Shown: positions 1 through 6,592, numbered from the stretch's first letter. The stretch is 64,000 nucleotides of DNA from Phyllobacterium lublinensis (GCF_020164435.1 NZ_JAIUDQ010000016.1:1-64000); one strand, 5' to 3'. Translations and numbers: made by a program. Notes: generated from the sequence alone by a model not told the origin.

Positions 1-925
1 CGGGTGCTTCGGGTCGGTGCCACACGGTTTCGACTGCAACAGCCAGAAGCCCAAGGCCAATTATGTAAACGATCAGGCTCCTGACGCTGGGCGTAAAATT
101 AAGCACGATCATAACGCGGGCCACCGCCCATCCGGTAAAGAAGATACCGGTGAACAAGGCAATCCGGCGATACCAAAAGGCTGCCATCACATCATCCATC
201 GGGATCAGGCGAACTGTGGAGTGGTTGCCATCGTTCAGTTGCTGGCGATCAGTGCCGAGCAGGATGGCGGTCATTCGCATGATCACGCGCCACGCGATCA
301 ACGCGACCAGCATGGGCAACATGATCGCAGCCAGCAGCGGCGGCCAGGTAAAGGCCAGGAAAGCGCCGATGCTGGCAAAAGTAAAAACCATCAGTGGTGC
401 GATAGCGGCGAAGATCGTCCGGCCAATCAGGTGGTGCCGTGCTGGCGTGCCTACCTCCACCGTGGCTGAGGCAACATTCCGGCTGCCCCCGGTCACTAAA
501 CGCCGGAAGGCAAATTCGGCGCCAAAGCCCAGCGCCGCAAATGTGACGAAGAGCACGAGTATCGCTCCCGGACGATGTCCGCTGATCTCAGTCATGATTG
601 TGGAGCGAGCCTCCATAAATTCATCAGGTACCGCCGGAATGGCTTGCGCGATGCTCCGCAGATGCGCACGAACGGTATTCGACCAGAGCATGAAATCGCT
701 CGCGGTTGGTACAGCAGGTACTTCTGCGGCGGAGGGTGCACCCTTCGTGTTGATCCACGCTTTGATTTCCGGATCATCCAGGAGTTTGATCAGTTCCTCA
801 ACCTTTGCGGGCGGCGGCGCTGCCGCGGTCTGCGCTGGCGAAGGCGTGATAGACGCACACAGCAGTGCAAGGCTTAACGACAGCCAGACGCCCACCTTGT
901 CGGTCAAGATCGCACCAATTCGCAT
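1..925 (-). CDS. Mechanosensitive ion channel family protein (MscS type), 3' end outside window
   Basis: The reverse strand reads open from an ATG at 925 to the window edge (308 residues). An in-frame TGA sits directly before the ATG and an AGGGGA ribosome site precedes it, so the start is firm. The protein begins with a signal peptide (about residues 1-31, ending near SPAQT). A motif VEELIKLLDDPEIKAWI follows at about 41-57, then at least five hydrophobic segments near residues 118-142, 165-190, 194-218, 250-275 and 281-301. This N-terminal layout is typical of long alphaproteobacterial MscS-family channels that release solutes on hypo-osmotic shock. The pore and MscS beta domain would lie beyond base 1, so the family call is inference from the N-terminal half. 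Confidence 0.65.
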   Translation of the reverse strand, partial: MRIGAILTDKVGVWLSLSLALLCASITPSPAQTAAAPPPAKVEELIKLLDDPEIKAWINTKGAPSAAEVPAVPTASDFMLWSNTVRAHLRSIAQAIPAVPDEFMEARSTIMTEISGHRPGAILVLFVTFAALGFGAEFAFRRLVTGGSRNVASATVEVGTPARHHLIGRTIFAAIAPLMVFTFASIGAFLAFTWPPLLAAIMLPMLVALIAWRVIMRMTAILLGTDRQQLNDGNHSTVRLIPMDDVMAAFWYRRIALFTGIFFTGWAVARVMIVLNFTPSVRSLIVYIIGLGLLAVAVETVWHRPEAP

Positions 926-985
926 TCAAATCCCCTGACATTCGGTCCTACACCATACGCGCAATATATCGTCCTGTCTCGGGAA

Positions 986-1381
986 GTGGCCTCCAGTGCG
1001 CCGGCGAGCAATCGCGGGCGTCGGGCATTCGCGCGAGGTCAGGGCGACTTTGCTGATTTGGCTCGCGCTGGCGAAGGAACGATGCCTTCCCTGCCCGATA
1101 GCGGCTCGGTCGGTCGCTTGAGTGCGATAATTGGCGGACCTACAGGAGCTGGCGCAGGCGTAGGTGCTGGTGTTGGTTCCGCCATTGGAATGCCTTGGCT
1201 TGGGGGCGCGGTTGGAGCTGTAGCGCCGCATTTTGCAGGCCGTGCCGCGTTGACGGATTTGGGCTGCAAATACCTCGCCAATCAAATCAAGTCAGGTAGC
1301 GGCTTAAACCGGCAGGGAGTAGCCGCCGTGGTCCAGGCCCTGATTGCAAACATGGCCAGACAACAGGAGCAGTCGAAATGA
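986..1381 (+). CDS. Hypothetical glycine-rich protein, possibly C-terminal remnant of a larger (phage-like) protein
   Basis: 131 residues from a GTG start. Residues 50-75 are a glycine/alanine-rich hydrophobic stretch, followed by AGRAALTDLGCKYLANQI and a short basic tail. This layout recalls the extreme C-terminus of long phage or mobile-element proteins I have seen, but I cannot name a family. The frame stays open about 108 bases upstream of the GTG, into the 5' end of the divergent channel gene, without another start. That fits a truncated gene joined to a new neighbour. Its stop overlaps the start of the next small ORF (ATGA). Confidence 0.4.
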   Translation: MASSAPASNRGRRAFARGQGDFADLARAGEGTMPSLPDSGSVGRLSAIIGGPTGAGAGVGAGVGSAIGMPWLGGAVGAVAPHFAGRAALTDLGCKYLANQIKSGSGLNRQGVAAVVQALIANMARQQEQSK

Positions 1382-1518
1382 CATTTGCAACCTTCATCGT
1401 ATGCATCGGGATAGGCATTCTTTTCAGCTGGTCCATCTCGATCGTCACGTGGTTATTCACTTGGCCCCTGCAACCCAAGAAACCAATCGAGCGAAACTGG
1501 CGGGGTATACCGAAATGA
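1378..1518 (+). CDS. Small single-pass membrane protein
   Basis: A 46-residue ORF whose ATG overlaps the upstream TGA (ATGA), a common translational-coupling arrangement. Residues 3-30 form one hydrophobic segment rich in I, F and W, followed by a proline-lysine turn (PLQPKKPIERNW) and a basic tail. This suggests an N-out or N-in single-span peptide with a cytosolic basic end. Its own stop again overlaps an ATG (1515). No family is recognised. The coupled overlaps on both sides favour a real gene, although chance is possible at this size. Confidence 0.4.
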   Translation: MTFATFIVCIGIGILFSWSISIVTWLFTWPLQPKKPIERNWRGIPK

Positions 1519-1654
1519 AAGTGCTGGTATTGATGTTTATGGTCGGCATGGCGTGACTTCCGCGCTGGCATCCGATGACTACAATGACGAGCGACTGCCG
1601 CTTCCAGTTGACTTATCTGGATCTAACGCGCGTAACGGTTCTGGAGCCTATTGA
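1515..1654 (+). pseudogene. Possible secreted peptide gene broken by one frameshift
   Basis: An ATG overlapping the previous stop opens MKVLVLMFMVGMA, then a TGA at 1554-1556. Shifting one frame at this point (GTG at 1553) continues as VTSALASDDYNDERLPLP and ends at TAT-TGA (1652-1654). Joined, the two parts make a 46-residue peptide with a textbook signal sequence and a cleavage-like SALA-S junction. The single-base disruption could be a true mutation, a sequencing error or an unused coincidence. Confidence 0.3.
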
Positions 1655-1692
1655 TCCCGGTCTGATCGTTTATTTCGATTGCCGCTCTGATG

Positions 1693-1959
1693 TCAGCGCT
1701 GGTCCTGGCCTTTCCGTAGCTCAATCTTCGTTTGATTGATCCGGGACCTATTGCACTGGGGATTTGAGCGATAATGCTTGAATTGCGGCGGATCAGAATT
1801 GTAAGGCACTACATTCTTCATGCAATCAGGGCAGACGAAGATGTTCTTGGGAATTCGAAGCGCATCCTCAATCCCAATACGATCCAAGGATTGATCGTAC
1901 AGTCTCCTGAAGGCAATAGTCATCGGCGGGGAAGCTGTCTTACTTTTTGCGTCTGACAT
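1693..1959 (-). CDS. Small CxxC zinc-ribbon-like protein, unknown function
   Basis: 88 residues. The central motif IFVCPDCMKNVVPYN, with a later cysteine in SNPQCNR, suggests a small metal-binding knuckle; the N-terminus is basic and the C-terminus charged. The ATG at 1959 shares a base with the stop of the upstream gene (TAATG), so it is probably translationally coupled to the 1959-2195 gene. No family is recognised. Confidence 0.55.
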   Translation of the reverse strand: MSDAKSKTASPPMTIAFRRLYDQSLDRIGIEDALRIPKNIFVCPDCMKNVVPYNSDPPQFKHYRSNPQCNRSRINQTKIELRKGQDQR

Positions 1960-2195
1960 TAGCGTTTTTTCTTGAATTTTCGCAGCTCCGTCTCCACGGA
2001 TAGCAACACATTTTCATGCATAGCCAGGGCAGTATCATCCGCCAGCGCGATCATAGCCGCCAAAATTTCGTCTTTGCTCCAGCCGGCGTCGATCGCGTCC
2101 CCAAGCAGCCCAAGCATGTGGTCCTCTATTGCCCTCTGGCATTCGCCGAAGCGCTCAGGATGGAATGGAGGATGCTGTGGCCTCGGTATACTCAT
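1959..2195 (-). CDS. Small hypothetical protein, helical
   Basis: 78 residues from the ATG at 2195. The frame is open further upstream, but the upstream sequence does not look protein-like. The body (FGECQRAIEDHMLGLL and GWSKDEILAAMIALADD) resembles short, acidic, helical proteins that are frequent and uncharacterised in rhizobial accessory DNA. A lysine-rich end (RKFKKKR) follows. It is the upstream partner of the CxxC protein, with a one-base stop/start overlap. Confidence 0.55.
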   Translation of the reverse strand: MSIPRPQHPPFHPERFGECQRAIEDHMLGLLGDAIDAGWSKDEILAAMIALADDTALAMHENVLLSVETELRKFKKKR

Positions 2196-2274
2196 ACCCG
2201 AGGATATCCTATCTCGGACGGAGTACCAATAAGCCTGCGATGGCGTGGCAGGCCGGGCCAAGAACGCATATGGA

Positions 2275-2601
2275 TTACTTGGGTCTGCGATCCCGCGCCA
2301 AGGTTTTGCGCTTACCCCAACGCTGCAGCTTCTGGGGACCGGTAAACTCTGGCCGAGGGTTCGCCTCAACGTAGATGCCAGCTTCCCGCGCTGCCTCCAC
2401 AAACGCCACACGCGCTACAGCAGCAGAACAGCCTCCCTCAAGGCACTTCAAAAAAATCTCCAGGCACATTAGGTATTTTGGACCGCGTTCCTCCGGCCGT
2501 TTCTGAACGGCGAACACGGAAGCGTCATACGCAGTGTTGATGTTCGTCGTGGTGCCATGCTGCATGAGGGCGACGTTCTGAAAATACTTGTAATCTTCCA
2601 T
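2275..2601 (-). CDS. Hypothetical protein, cysteine-containing helical
   Basis: 108 residues starting MEDYKYFQNVALMQHG at 2601. The upstream extension of the frame runs into the 2665-2797 repeat and is rejected as non-coding. Features are a helical region EIFLKCLEGGCSAAVARVAF and a basic C-terminus (RWGKRKTLARDRRPK) suggestive of nucleic-acid contact. No family is recognised and no clear ribosome site precedes the ATG, so the start is uncertain. Confidence 0.45.
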   Translation of the reverse strand: MEDYKYFQNVALMQHGTTTNINTAYDASVFAVQKRPEERGPKYLMCLEIFLKCLEGGCSAAVARVAFVEAAREAGIYVEANPRPEFTGPQKLQRWGKRKTLARDRRPK

Positions 2602-2664
2602 GACCAGAAAACGGTAGCAGAATGGAGAGAGTTCCGGATTAGACCAATTGATGTAACGTCCAAC

Positions 2665-2797
2665 GTCGCAAAAAGACCCGGTCTGCGTTGAAGGCGGGCC
2701 GGGTCCTTTGAACATGGCTTAGTCGAGGGGGAAACGGCCACGTTCGGCTGACAGGTAACAGCTAATGAGTAAACGAGTGTGAGAGACTAAGGTTCCA
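2665..2797 (-). repeat. Copy 1 of a ~130-bp repeat ending in an intrinsic terminator
   Basis: This segment matches 6453-6581 over its whole length, for example the shared AACATGGCTTAG, CCACGTTCGGCTGACAGGTA and AAGGTTCCA. Read on the minus strand it ends with the hairpin GACCCGG...CCGGGTC (arms 2699-2705 and 2675-2681) followed by TTTTT, a classic Rho-independent terminator. Both copies sit just downstream of a minus-strand cluster of small genes. It may be a mobile 3'-UTR/terminator module or a small RNA. Confidence 0.7.
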
Positions 2798-2993
2798 AGC
2801 GATGGACAGCTTCTAAAGAAACAGGCTCGGCTTTAGGGGGCGGGGGTTGGGGCACCTTCGCCGAGCCTATGCTGCAAGGGACACAGCACTTGGTAATCAT
2901 ACCCTGATGTCCGATATCAAACCATCTACAAGAATGGGCTATGCCGGGGCCCATCCTTCCGGAACTAAATCCCAGCAGTCCACTCGCAGTCAA
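2787..2993 (-). CDS. Doubtful small ORF with CCxxC motif
   Basis: 68 codons from a TTG that overlaps the TGA of the upstream 39-codon ORF (TTGA). It contains MITKCCVPCSIGSA and a proline run, and its last codons enter the repeat. Coupling and the cysteine motif are weak support; composition is not convincing. Confidence 0.22.
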   Translation of the reverse strand: MTASGLLGFSSGRMGPGIAHSCRWFDIGHQGMITKCCVPCSIGSAKVPQPPPPKAEPVSLEAVHRLEP

Positions 2994-3109
2994 TAGCGGC
3001 AGTGGCCTGCCTTTGGATTGGAGCGCATTATTGCCTCCAGGTCTTCTAGAACCGAAAATACATCGTTGTCGGCGGTGGTGAGGCTGGTTAAGCCATTAAG
3101 CCTCTGCAT
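2990..3109 (-). CDS. Doubtful 39-residue ORF
   Basis: Reads MQRLNGLTSLTTADNDVF and continues as a plausible acidic helix (VLEDLEAIMRSN) to a stop at 2990-2992. It lies 24 bases downstream of the 3134-3502 gene on the same strand. Amino-acid composition looks protein-like, but there is no ribosome site and no known family. Confidence 0.25.
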   Translation of the reverse strand: MQRLNGLTSLTTADNDVFSVLEDLEAIMRSNPKAGHCRY

Positions 3110-3133
3110 CGCAGTTATCGAACAGGCATCGAC

Positions 3134-3502
3134 CTAGATGGTCTGCCCGGTGCCAACTGAGAGTACGCAAGTGTCTTCCCCTTCGAATAGCTCGAAATGA
3201 TTACGACGGTAAAACGCATGTCCGGTACTTAGTCCTTTCGGATTGGTCTTCACAATCTTCTTAGACCGCCTTGTCGTCGCGACCGCGACACGTTGCAGTT
3301 GCTCGATTTCGCAGCGGTTGAGCTCGATCTGCATGAGTTTGATTTTTTCTATCAGATCGGCCATCAAATCATCCATGACTCGCCCCAGAGATGCTTTCCT
3401 CACTTTTTGACCCAAATCGTCCATCTGCTGGCGTATGATCGCGGCTTCGATGGTTAGCGTGTCCAACTCAGACAATTCCGGCGATCGCCGTTTGGGTGTC
3501 AT
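3134..3502 (-). CDS. Coiled-coil hypothetical protein
   Basis: 122 residues. Residues 10-75 are a long amphipathic helix with heptad-like spacing (TIEAAIIRQQMDDLGQKVRK, then DLIEKIKLMQIELNRCEIEQ), probably a coiled coil. A basic segment (TTRRSKKIVKTNPKG) and a short folded tail follow. The ATG at 3502 overlaps the TGA of the upstream frameshifted gene (ATGA). It is the last well-supported gene of a three-gene minus-strand operon starting at 3876, and terminator repeat 2665-2797 lies downstream. Confidence 0.55.
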   Translation of the reverse strand: MTPKRRSPELSELDTLTIEAAIIRQQMDDLGQKVRKASLGRVMDDLMADLIEKIKLMQIELNRCEIEQLQRVAVATTRRSKKIVKTNPKGLSTGHAFYRRNHFELFEGEDTCVLSVGTGQTI

Positions 3503-3695
3503 GGTTCATTCCTTTCGGATATGCCGTCAAATTTGTGCTCGCTACAGTACTCCTGGCCGTAACGCCTTTCGAAGCCAAACGCTCCCCACGACTTGCAGTC
3601 CTCATGCATGCAGTAGTGTTCGAAAAGCCCGGTCGCGCCTTCTCCATATGCGCCGGATAGGGTTGTGGCGGCAGACTAATGGGTTCATCGCTCAT
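3499..3695 (-). pseudogene. Small cysteine/histidine zinc protein, frameshifted
   Basis: The start MSDEPISLPPQPYPAH (ATG 3695) is in one frame. From about 3630 the -1 frame carries a convincing zinc-site protein: GLFEHYCMHEDCKSWGAFGF followed by YCSEHKFDG. The HYCxHxxCxxWGxFGF...CxEH pattern is a small-protein type I recognise from rhizobial genomes. The frames meet near a CTTTTC run (3622-3630). The combined gene ends in a TGA that overlaps the next ATG, as expected for an intact operon member. Mutation, sequencing error and -1 frameshifting are all possible. Confidence 0.5.
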
Positions 3696-3876
3696 GTTTT
3701 TGGCGCTCCATGACTGATTCTATTTCGGCGACCCTATCTCTGATGGCTTTGAGGGCGTCTGGATAATCAATGGAGTTCTTGGCGAAGATTTCACTGCTTT
3801 CAATCACGGCGAGATCATCACGCAAATTCGACAGTTCTACCCGAAGCTCCTCCATTGTTGGCTCGTCTACGCCCAT
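3685..3876 (-). CDS. Small coiled-coil hypothetical protein
   Basis: 63 residues, strongly acidic/basic alternating helix (MEELRVELSNLRDDLAVIE; IRDRVAEIESVMERQKHER), likely coiled coil. It overlaps the start of the next gene by 11 bases, so it is the promoter-proximal gene of the 3876-3134 operon. Its start lies 114 bases from the divergent cassette start at 3991, so the LexA-like site could act on both directions. No family is recognised. Confidence 0.5.
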   Translation of the reverse strand: MGVDEPTMEELRVELSNLRDDLAVIESSEIFAKNSIDYPDALKAIRDRVAEIESVMERQKHER

Positions 3877-3955
3877 TTCCTCTCTCCCAACCTGAAGAAA
3901 TGCAACGTCTCATATTAGAAGCGGTTCCCCCGCTGCCAGTCGATCAGAGAGGACC

Positions 3956-3988
3956 TTGACTTGGTGGGAATATGTTCTCATTTTGTTC
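3956..3988 (+). promoter_or_regulatory. Sigma70-like promoter with embedded LexA-type box
   Basis: TTGACT (3956-3961), a 17-base spacer and CATTTT (3979-3984) form a -35/-10 pair. GTTC-TCATTTT-GTTC at 3974-3988 matches the GTTC-N7-GTTC operator of alphaproteobacterial LexA and covers the -10, as expected for a repressor site. The predicted transcript would start at or next to the ATG (3991), implying a leaderless message. The same arrangement is kept at 9828-9860. Regulation by LexA is inference. Confidence 0.65.
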
Positions 3989-3990
3989 TC

Positions 3991-4248
3991 ATGACAAGAA
4001 CGATGAGAACTTTGGGTGAGGCGGCTCGGCACAGCATGCTCGTGCGGGTAACTTGCCGCAAATGCAATAAGACCGGATTCTTCGTTGCAAGTGATCTGGC
4101 TACCGTCAATGGCCACGGTCGCACATTTAAAAGCCTGAAATTCCGCTGCCGGCAGTGCGATGTGGCTGACTGTGAAGTCGTACCATTCGAAGACGATCGT
4201 GACCGGGTTCACAAGAAGCGGACCGTGTGGCGTCCGGTACAGATGTAG
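3991..4248 (+). CDS. Cassette protein A (zinc ribbon), copy 1
   Basis: 85 residues from the ATG at 3991, chosen because the paralogue starts at the equivalent codon and because the promoter/LexA box lies immediately upstream. Cys22-x2-Cys25 (TCRKC) and Cys53-x2-Cys56 (FRCRQC) form a four-cysteine zinc ribbon around a DLATVNGHGRTFKSLKFRC core. A third cysteine pair member (Cys61) and a basic end (HKKRTVWRPVQM) follow. Similar small single-ribbon proteins occur in rhizobia without known function. It is followed after two bases by cassette protein B, so the pair is co-transcribed. DNA-damage induction is inferred from the promoter only. Confidence 0.75.
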   Translation: MTRTMRTLGEAARHSMLVRVTCRKCNKTGFFVASDLATVNGHGRTFKSLKFRCRQCDVADCEVVPFEDDRDRVHKKRTVWRPVQM

Positions 4249-4250
4249 CC

Positions 4251-4499
4251 ATGATGATGTCACTCGGAACCATTGGAGCATTGATCGACACCGATCATGT
4301 TCTTAGCGCCTGCTGCAACAACCCGACGTGTCGGCATTACGCGAGGCTCGATCTAGCGTTGTTGGCCAGCAAGATTGGTCGCAATCACAGCAGCATGCGT
4401 AAAGACTTAGTGCCGAAGCTAAAATGTTCGAAATGCAAGTCGAAAAACATCAGTCTGATCCTATCAGCGAAGAGCACGGAGGGGTTTGGTCATATGTAA
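4251..4499 (+). CDS. Cassette protein B (zinc ribbon), copy 1
   Basis: 82 residues. After MMMSLGTIGALIDTDH come Cys21/22-x4-Cys27 (CCNNPTCRHY) and Cys59-x2-Cys62 (LKCSKCKSK), a split zinc ribbon joined by a helix (LDLALLASKIGRNH). It ends in SLILSAKSTEGFGHM. Of three possible tandem ATGs the first (4251) keeps the same two-base gap as in the second copy. Function is unknown; the form suggests a small nucleic-acid- or protein-binding adaptor. A third, frameshifted relative lies at 8459-8702. Confidence 0.75.
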   Translation: MMMSLGTIGALIDTDHVLSACCNNPTCRHYARLDLALLASKIGRNHSSMRKDLVPKLKCSKCKSKNISLILSAKSTEGFGHM

Positions 4500-4587
4500 T
4501 CGGTGGCGAAGAATCGAGTTTCAACTTTTGGCAGTTGTGCCGCACGTTGATGCAACGGAAATTTTGAAACGTTTGTTGATTTAAAAG

Positions 4588-4619
4588 GGCAATCTATCGG
4601 CCTGTCACGCCGGAAGTTT
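4588..4619 (+). repeat. Conserved 32-base motif downstream of cassette copy 1
   Basis: GGCAATCTATCGGCCTGTCA followed by CGCCGGAAGTTT recurs at 10381-10412 with one mismatch. Here it is 88 bases after the cassette stop, in the second copy only 8 bases. It contains a short CGGC...GCCG palindrome but no T-run. It may mark the end of the duplicated unit or be an RNA processing/3' signal. Confidence 0.6.
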
Positions 4620-4645
4620 AGCCGCTCCTGGCCCTTGCGTAGGTT

Positions 4646-6052
4646 TTATTGCACCCGCCGGACATCGGGCAGGACCCAAGCTTTATCGAACAATGCTTTG
4701 GTCGGGGCGTAAAGTCGGAACATCAATTCGAAGTCTCGCTTAGGATCGGTGGGTATCCAGTTCGCGTCCTTGCCGTTCGGTGCTTGAGGTCCAAGAAAAA
4801 TGTCGATCGATCCATCCCCGTTTTTTTGGAGATCCGATATCTGCGAAGAGCGGCTCGCACGAGGCATGTTGCGGATCAGAGCATGGGTTTCCCGGTCATA
4901 TGCTGTCAGTGACCAATATTGCTCAACCGGAACGGCAGCGGGAACATTAAGGCGATATGTTTTAGCACCGTCAAAAGTCTCGCCATGCTCGTCCTTGATG
5001 GAAATCAGATAAAACTGTCCCGCACCCAGGCGCTTGATGCCGATATAGGCGTAGCTGTAAGTCAAACCTCGGATGTCGACCGGATAGGCGTCGGGTTCGT
5101 CAAACGAGGCCACTGCGGCCTTTACCAGGTCCGGATTTGCGGGAAAATTCCAATGTCCTTTTTCGTAAAAGGGTATCAGTTCTGTATCGTATTTTGCTTC
5201 GAGCCATTCGCGGGCTTCTTTGATGCCTCCCTCAAGCCGCTCGCGCGTCACCGCGTCCGGCTGGAATGGCTTGCCTTTCTCGATGCCCAACGATTTAAGC
5301 TGGTCGATCATGACCCGATCACGAGGCAGCCAGGGTTCACTCTGCACAATACGGTCGAGGGATTTGAAAAAGCTTGTGTCGTAGCGGATTGTCGAGTCGA
5401 ACAGAATGTCGCTGGCATCGGTGAAGACCGTCTCCGGGGGATTGGCGGCTTTGGAAAGCGGATAGACCTTCAGCCCCTTTGCGTAAGTGACTGCCTTCTC
5501 GATATCGTTATCGCTGTGACTGGCGAGGTTTGAGCGGAGAAGCGCGTATCCGCCATAGGTATTCGATACCAGGGGAATGTAGCCATCGGGAACCGGCTCT
5601 TTGTATCCAGGAGGCAGGATCAGGTATTTTCCTCCTTTACCCTGGTCGGCTCCTGACGGTCCGGCATCCTCTAGCGGCATTTGCCAGACGTCGACGATGT
5701 TGCCGTTGATCGAACCGCCCTCAGCAGCGGGCACCTCGATAACGACAGGTCCGATATCTCGCGTGTCAGTGAAAGTCATCAGATAGATCGCGTCTGGATT
5801 CGGTGTCAGGGTCTGATTGTGCCAGTCAAGCGGACGCGACCAATAGATGATCTCATTCACCTTGCCTTTGGTCTTTGTGAGCATCTCCTGCAGCATCAAG
5901 TCATAATTGACCGCCGGGATTCCCCAAATGACAGCTTCGACCGCGCGGCGCTCAACCGTCCGTTGTTTCAGTCCACTGGGGGATAAGGCATTGGCTACCG
6001 ATATCATCGCAACAAACGCCGATGCCGCCGCCACCAATTTAGCTCCTCTCAT
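4646..6052 (-). CDS. DUF1254/DUF1214 domain secreted protein
   Basis: 468 residues with a signal peptide (MRGAKLVAAASAFVAMISVANA). The N-terminal half carries the DUF1254 signature (AVEAVIWGIPAVNYDLMLQE; WHNQTLTPNPDAIYLMTF). The C-terminal half carries DUF1214 (YSYAYIGIKRLGAGQFYLIS; QYWSLTAYDRETHALI; GPQAPNGKDANWIPT). The full two-domain architecture is intact and the length is usual. The ATG at 6052 is preceded by AGGAGG. These periplasmic proteins are widespread in proteobacteria; their biochemical role is not established. No co-oriented neighbours suggest a pathway. Confidence 0.88.
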   Translation of the reverse strand: MRGAKLVAAASAFVAMISVANALSPSGLKQRTVERRAVEAVIWGIPAVNYDLMLQEMLTKTKGKVNEIIYWSRPLDWHNQTLTPNPDAIYLMTFTDTRDIGPVVIEVPAAEGGSINGNIVDVWQMPLEDAGPSGADQGKGGKYLILPPGYKEPVPDGYIPLVSNTYGGYALLRSNLASHSDNDIEKAVTYAKGLKVYPLSKAANPPETVFTDASDILFDSTIRYDTSFFKSLDRIVQSEPWLPRDRVMIDQLKSLGIEKGKPFQPDAVTRERLEGGIKEAREWLEAKYDTELIPFYEKGHWNFPANPDLVKAAVASFDEPDAYPVDIRGLTYSYAYIGIKRLGAGQFYLISIKDEHGETFDGAKTYRLNVPAAVPVEQYWSLTAYDRETHALIRNMPRASRSSQISDLQKNGDGSIDIFLGPQAPNGKDANWIPTDPKRDFELMFRLYAPTKALFDKAWVLPDVRRVQ

Positions 6053-6452
6053 GCCGCCGTCCTCCTGTTGTCGACCTGCAGACTTGTTTAATTCGTCGGT
6101 CAGGGAAAGTACGTAACCGTAAATGCGGTTTCGTTTTCCGATTAATTGTGCGGTATGGATGCAGAATTTTTAGCTCCAGAATTAGGATAGCTTTTTTCTG
6201 GGTGGCTGGCCCAATTGAGGGCGGGTACAACCGATGATCATATAGAAAGGGGCCCGCATTGGTGGCCTATCCCCGCAGCGTGAATTTCTCGGCTTAACTT
6301 GGTTCTGATTTAAGCGCACTTTAGGCCACATATTGCGCCACATAATGCGCCACAACTTTGGTGCGTTAATCAGAAACTCTGAATGTGATCAATAGTGCGC
6401 GCATTCTGGATTTGCGTCTCTACCGCATCGAACTTACCGTCTCCCATTGGAT
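6053..6452. other. Intergenic region upstream of the DUF1254 gene
   Basis: About 400 bases with no convincing ORF. It should hold the promoter of the minus-strand DUF1254 gene. The only visible structure is the 12-bp periodic motif at 6324-6356. Confidence 0.5.
6324..6356. repeat. Three iterons with 12-bp period
   Basis: Read on the minus strand: GTGGCGCATTAT, GTGGCGCAATAT, GTGGCC, three GTGG cores exactly 12 bases apart. The same architecture recurs at 10944-10978 (GTGGCGCGAAAT, GTGGAACGAAAT, GTGGCCC). One turn-plus periodicity suggests a protein-binding array; the function is unknown. Confidence 0.5.
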
Positions 6453-6581
6453 GCTGCGAAAAAGACCCGGTCCGCGTCGGACGGGCCAGGTCTCCTGAAC
6501 ATGGCTTAGCCGGGGTGACAGCCACGTTCGGCTGACAGGTAGCAGCCAATTTGCGAACGAGTGCCAGAAATTAAGGTTCCA
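6453..6581 (-). repeat. Copy 2 of the ~130-bp terminator repeat
   Basis: Paralogue of 2665-2797. On the minus strand it ends GACCTGG...GACGCGGACCGGGTC then TTTTTC, an intrinsic terminator; the second arm matches copy 1 exactly. It begins 11 bases after the stop of the 6593-6820 gene, so it forms that operon's 3' UTR. The internal conserved block (CTACCTGTCAGCCGAACGTG on the minus strand) is not needed for termination, which hints at an RNA role. Confidence 0.7.
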
Positions 6582-6592
6582 CGGTTTTGTCA

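Larger units (their letters stand above)
3952..4499 (+). repeat. Duplicated promoter + two-gene zinc-ribbon cassette, copy 1
   Basis: From GACCTTGACTTGG at 3952 through the stop at 4499 this segment is paralogous to 9824-10372. The ORF lengths (258 and 249 bases), the two-base gap between genes and the promoter spacing are the same. By hand count the proteins are 76/85 and 68/82 identical, while silent sites differ often. This suggests an old duplication kept under protein-level selection rather than a recent copy. Confidence 0.9.

Noticed and set aside
150-938. 262-codon plus ORF at the left edge
   Set aside because: Antisense shadow of the MscS-type channel gene, which has a signal peptide and spans in proper order.
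2602-2715. N-terminal extension (MFKGPGPPSTQTGSF...) of the 2275-2601 protein
   Set aside because: Lies in the non-coding repeat/terminator module 2665-2797; the similar string at 6453-6581 is also non-coding.
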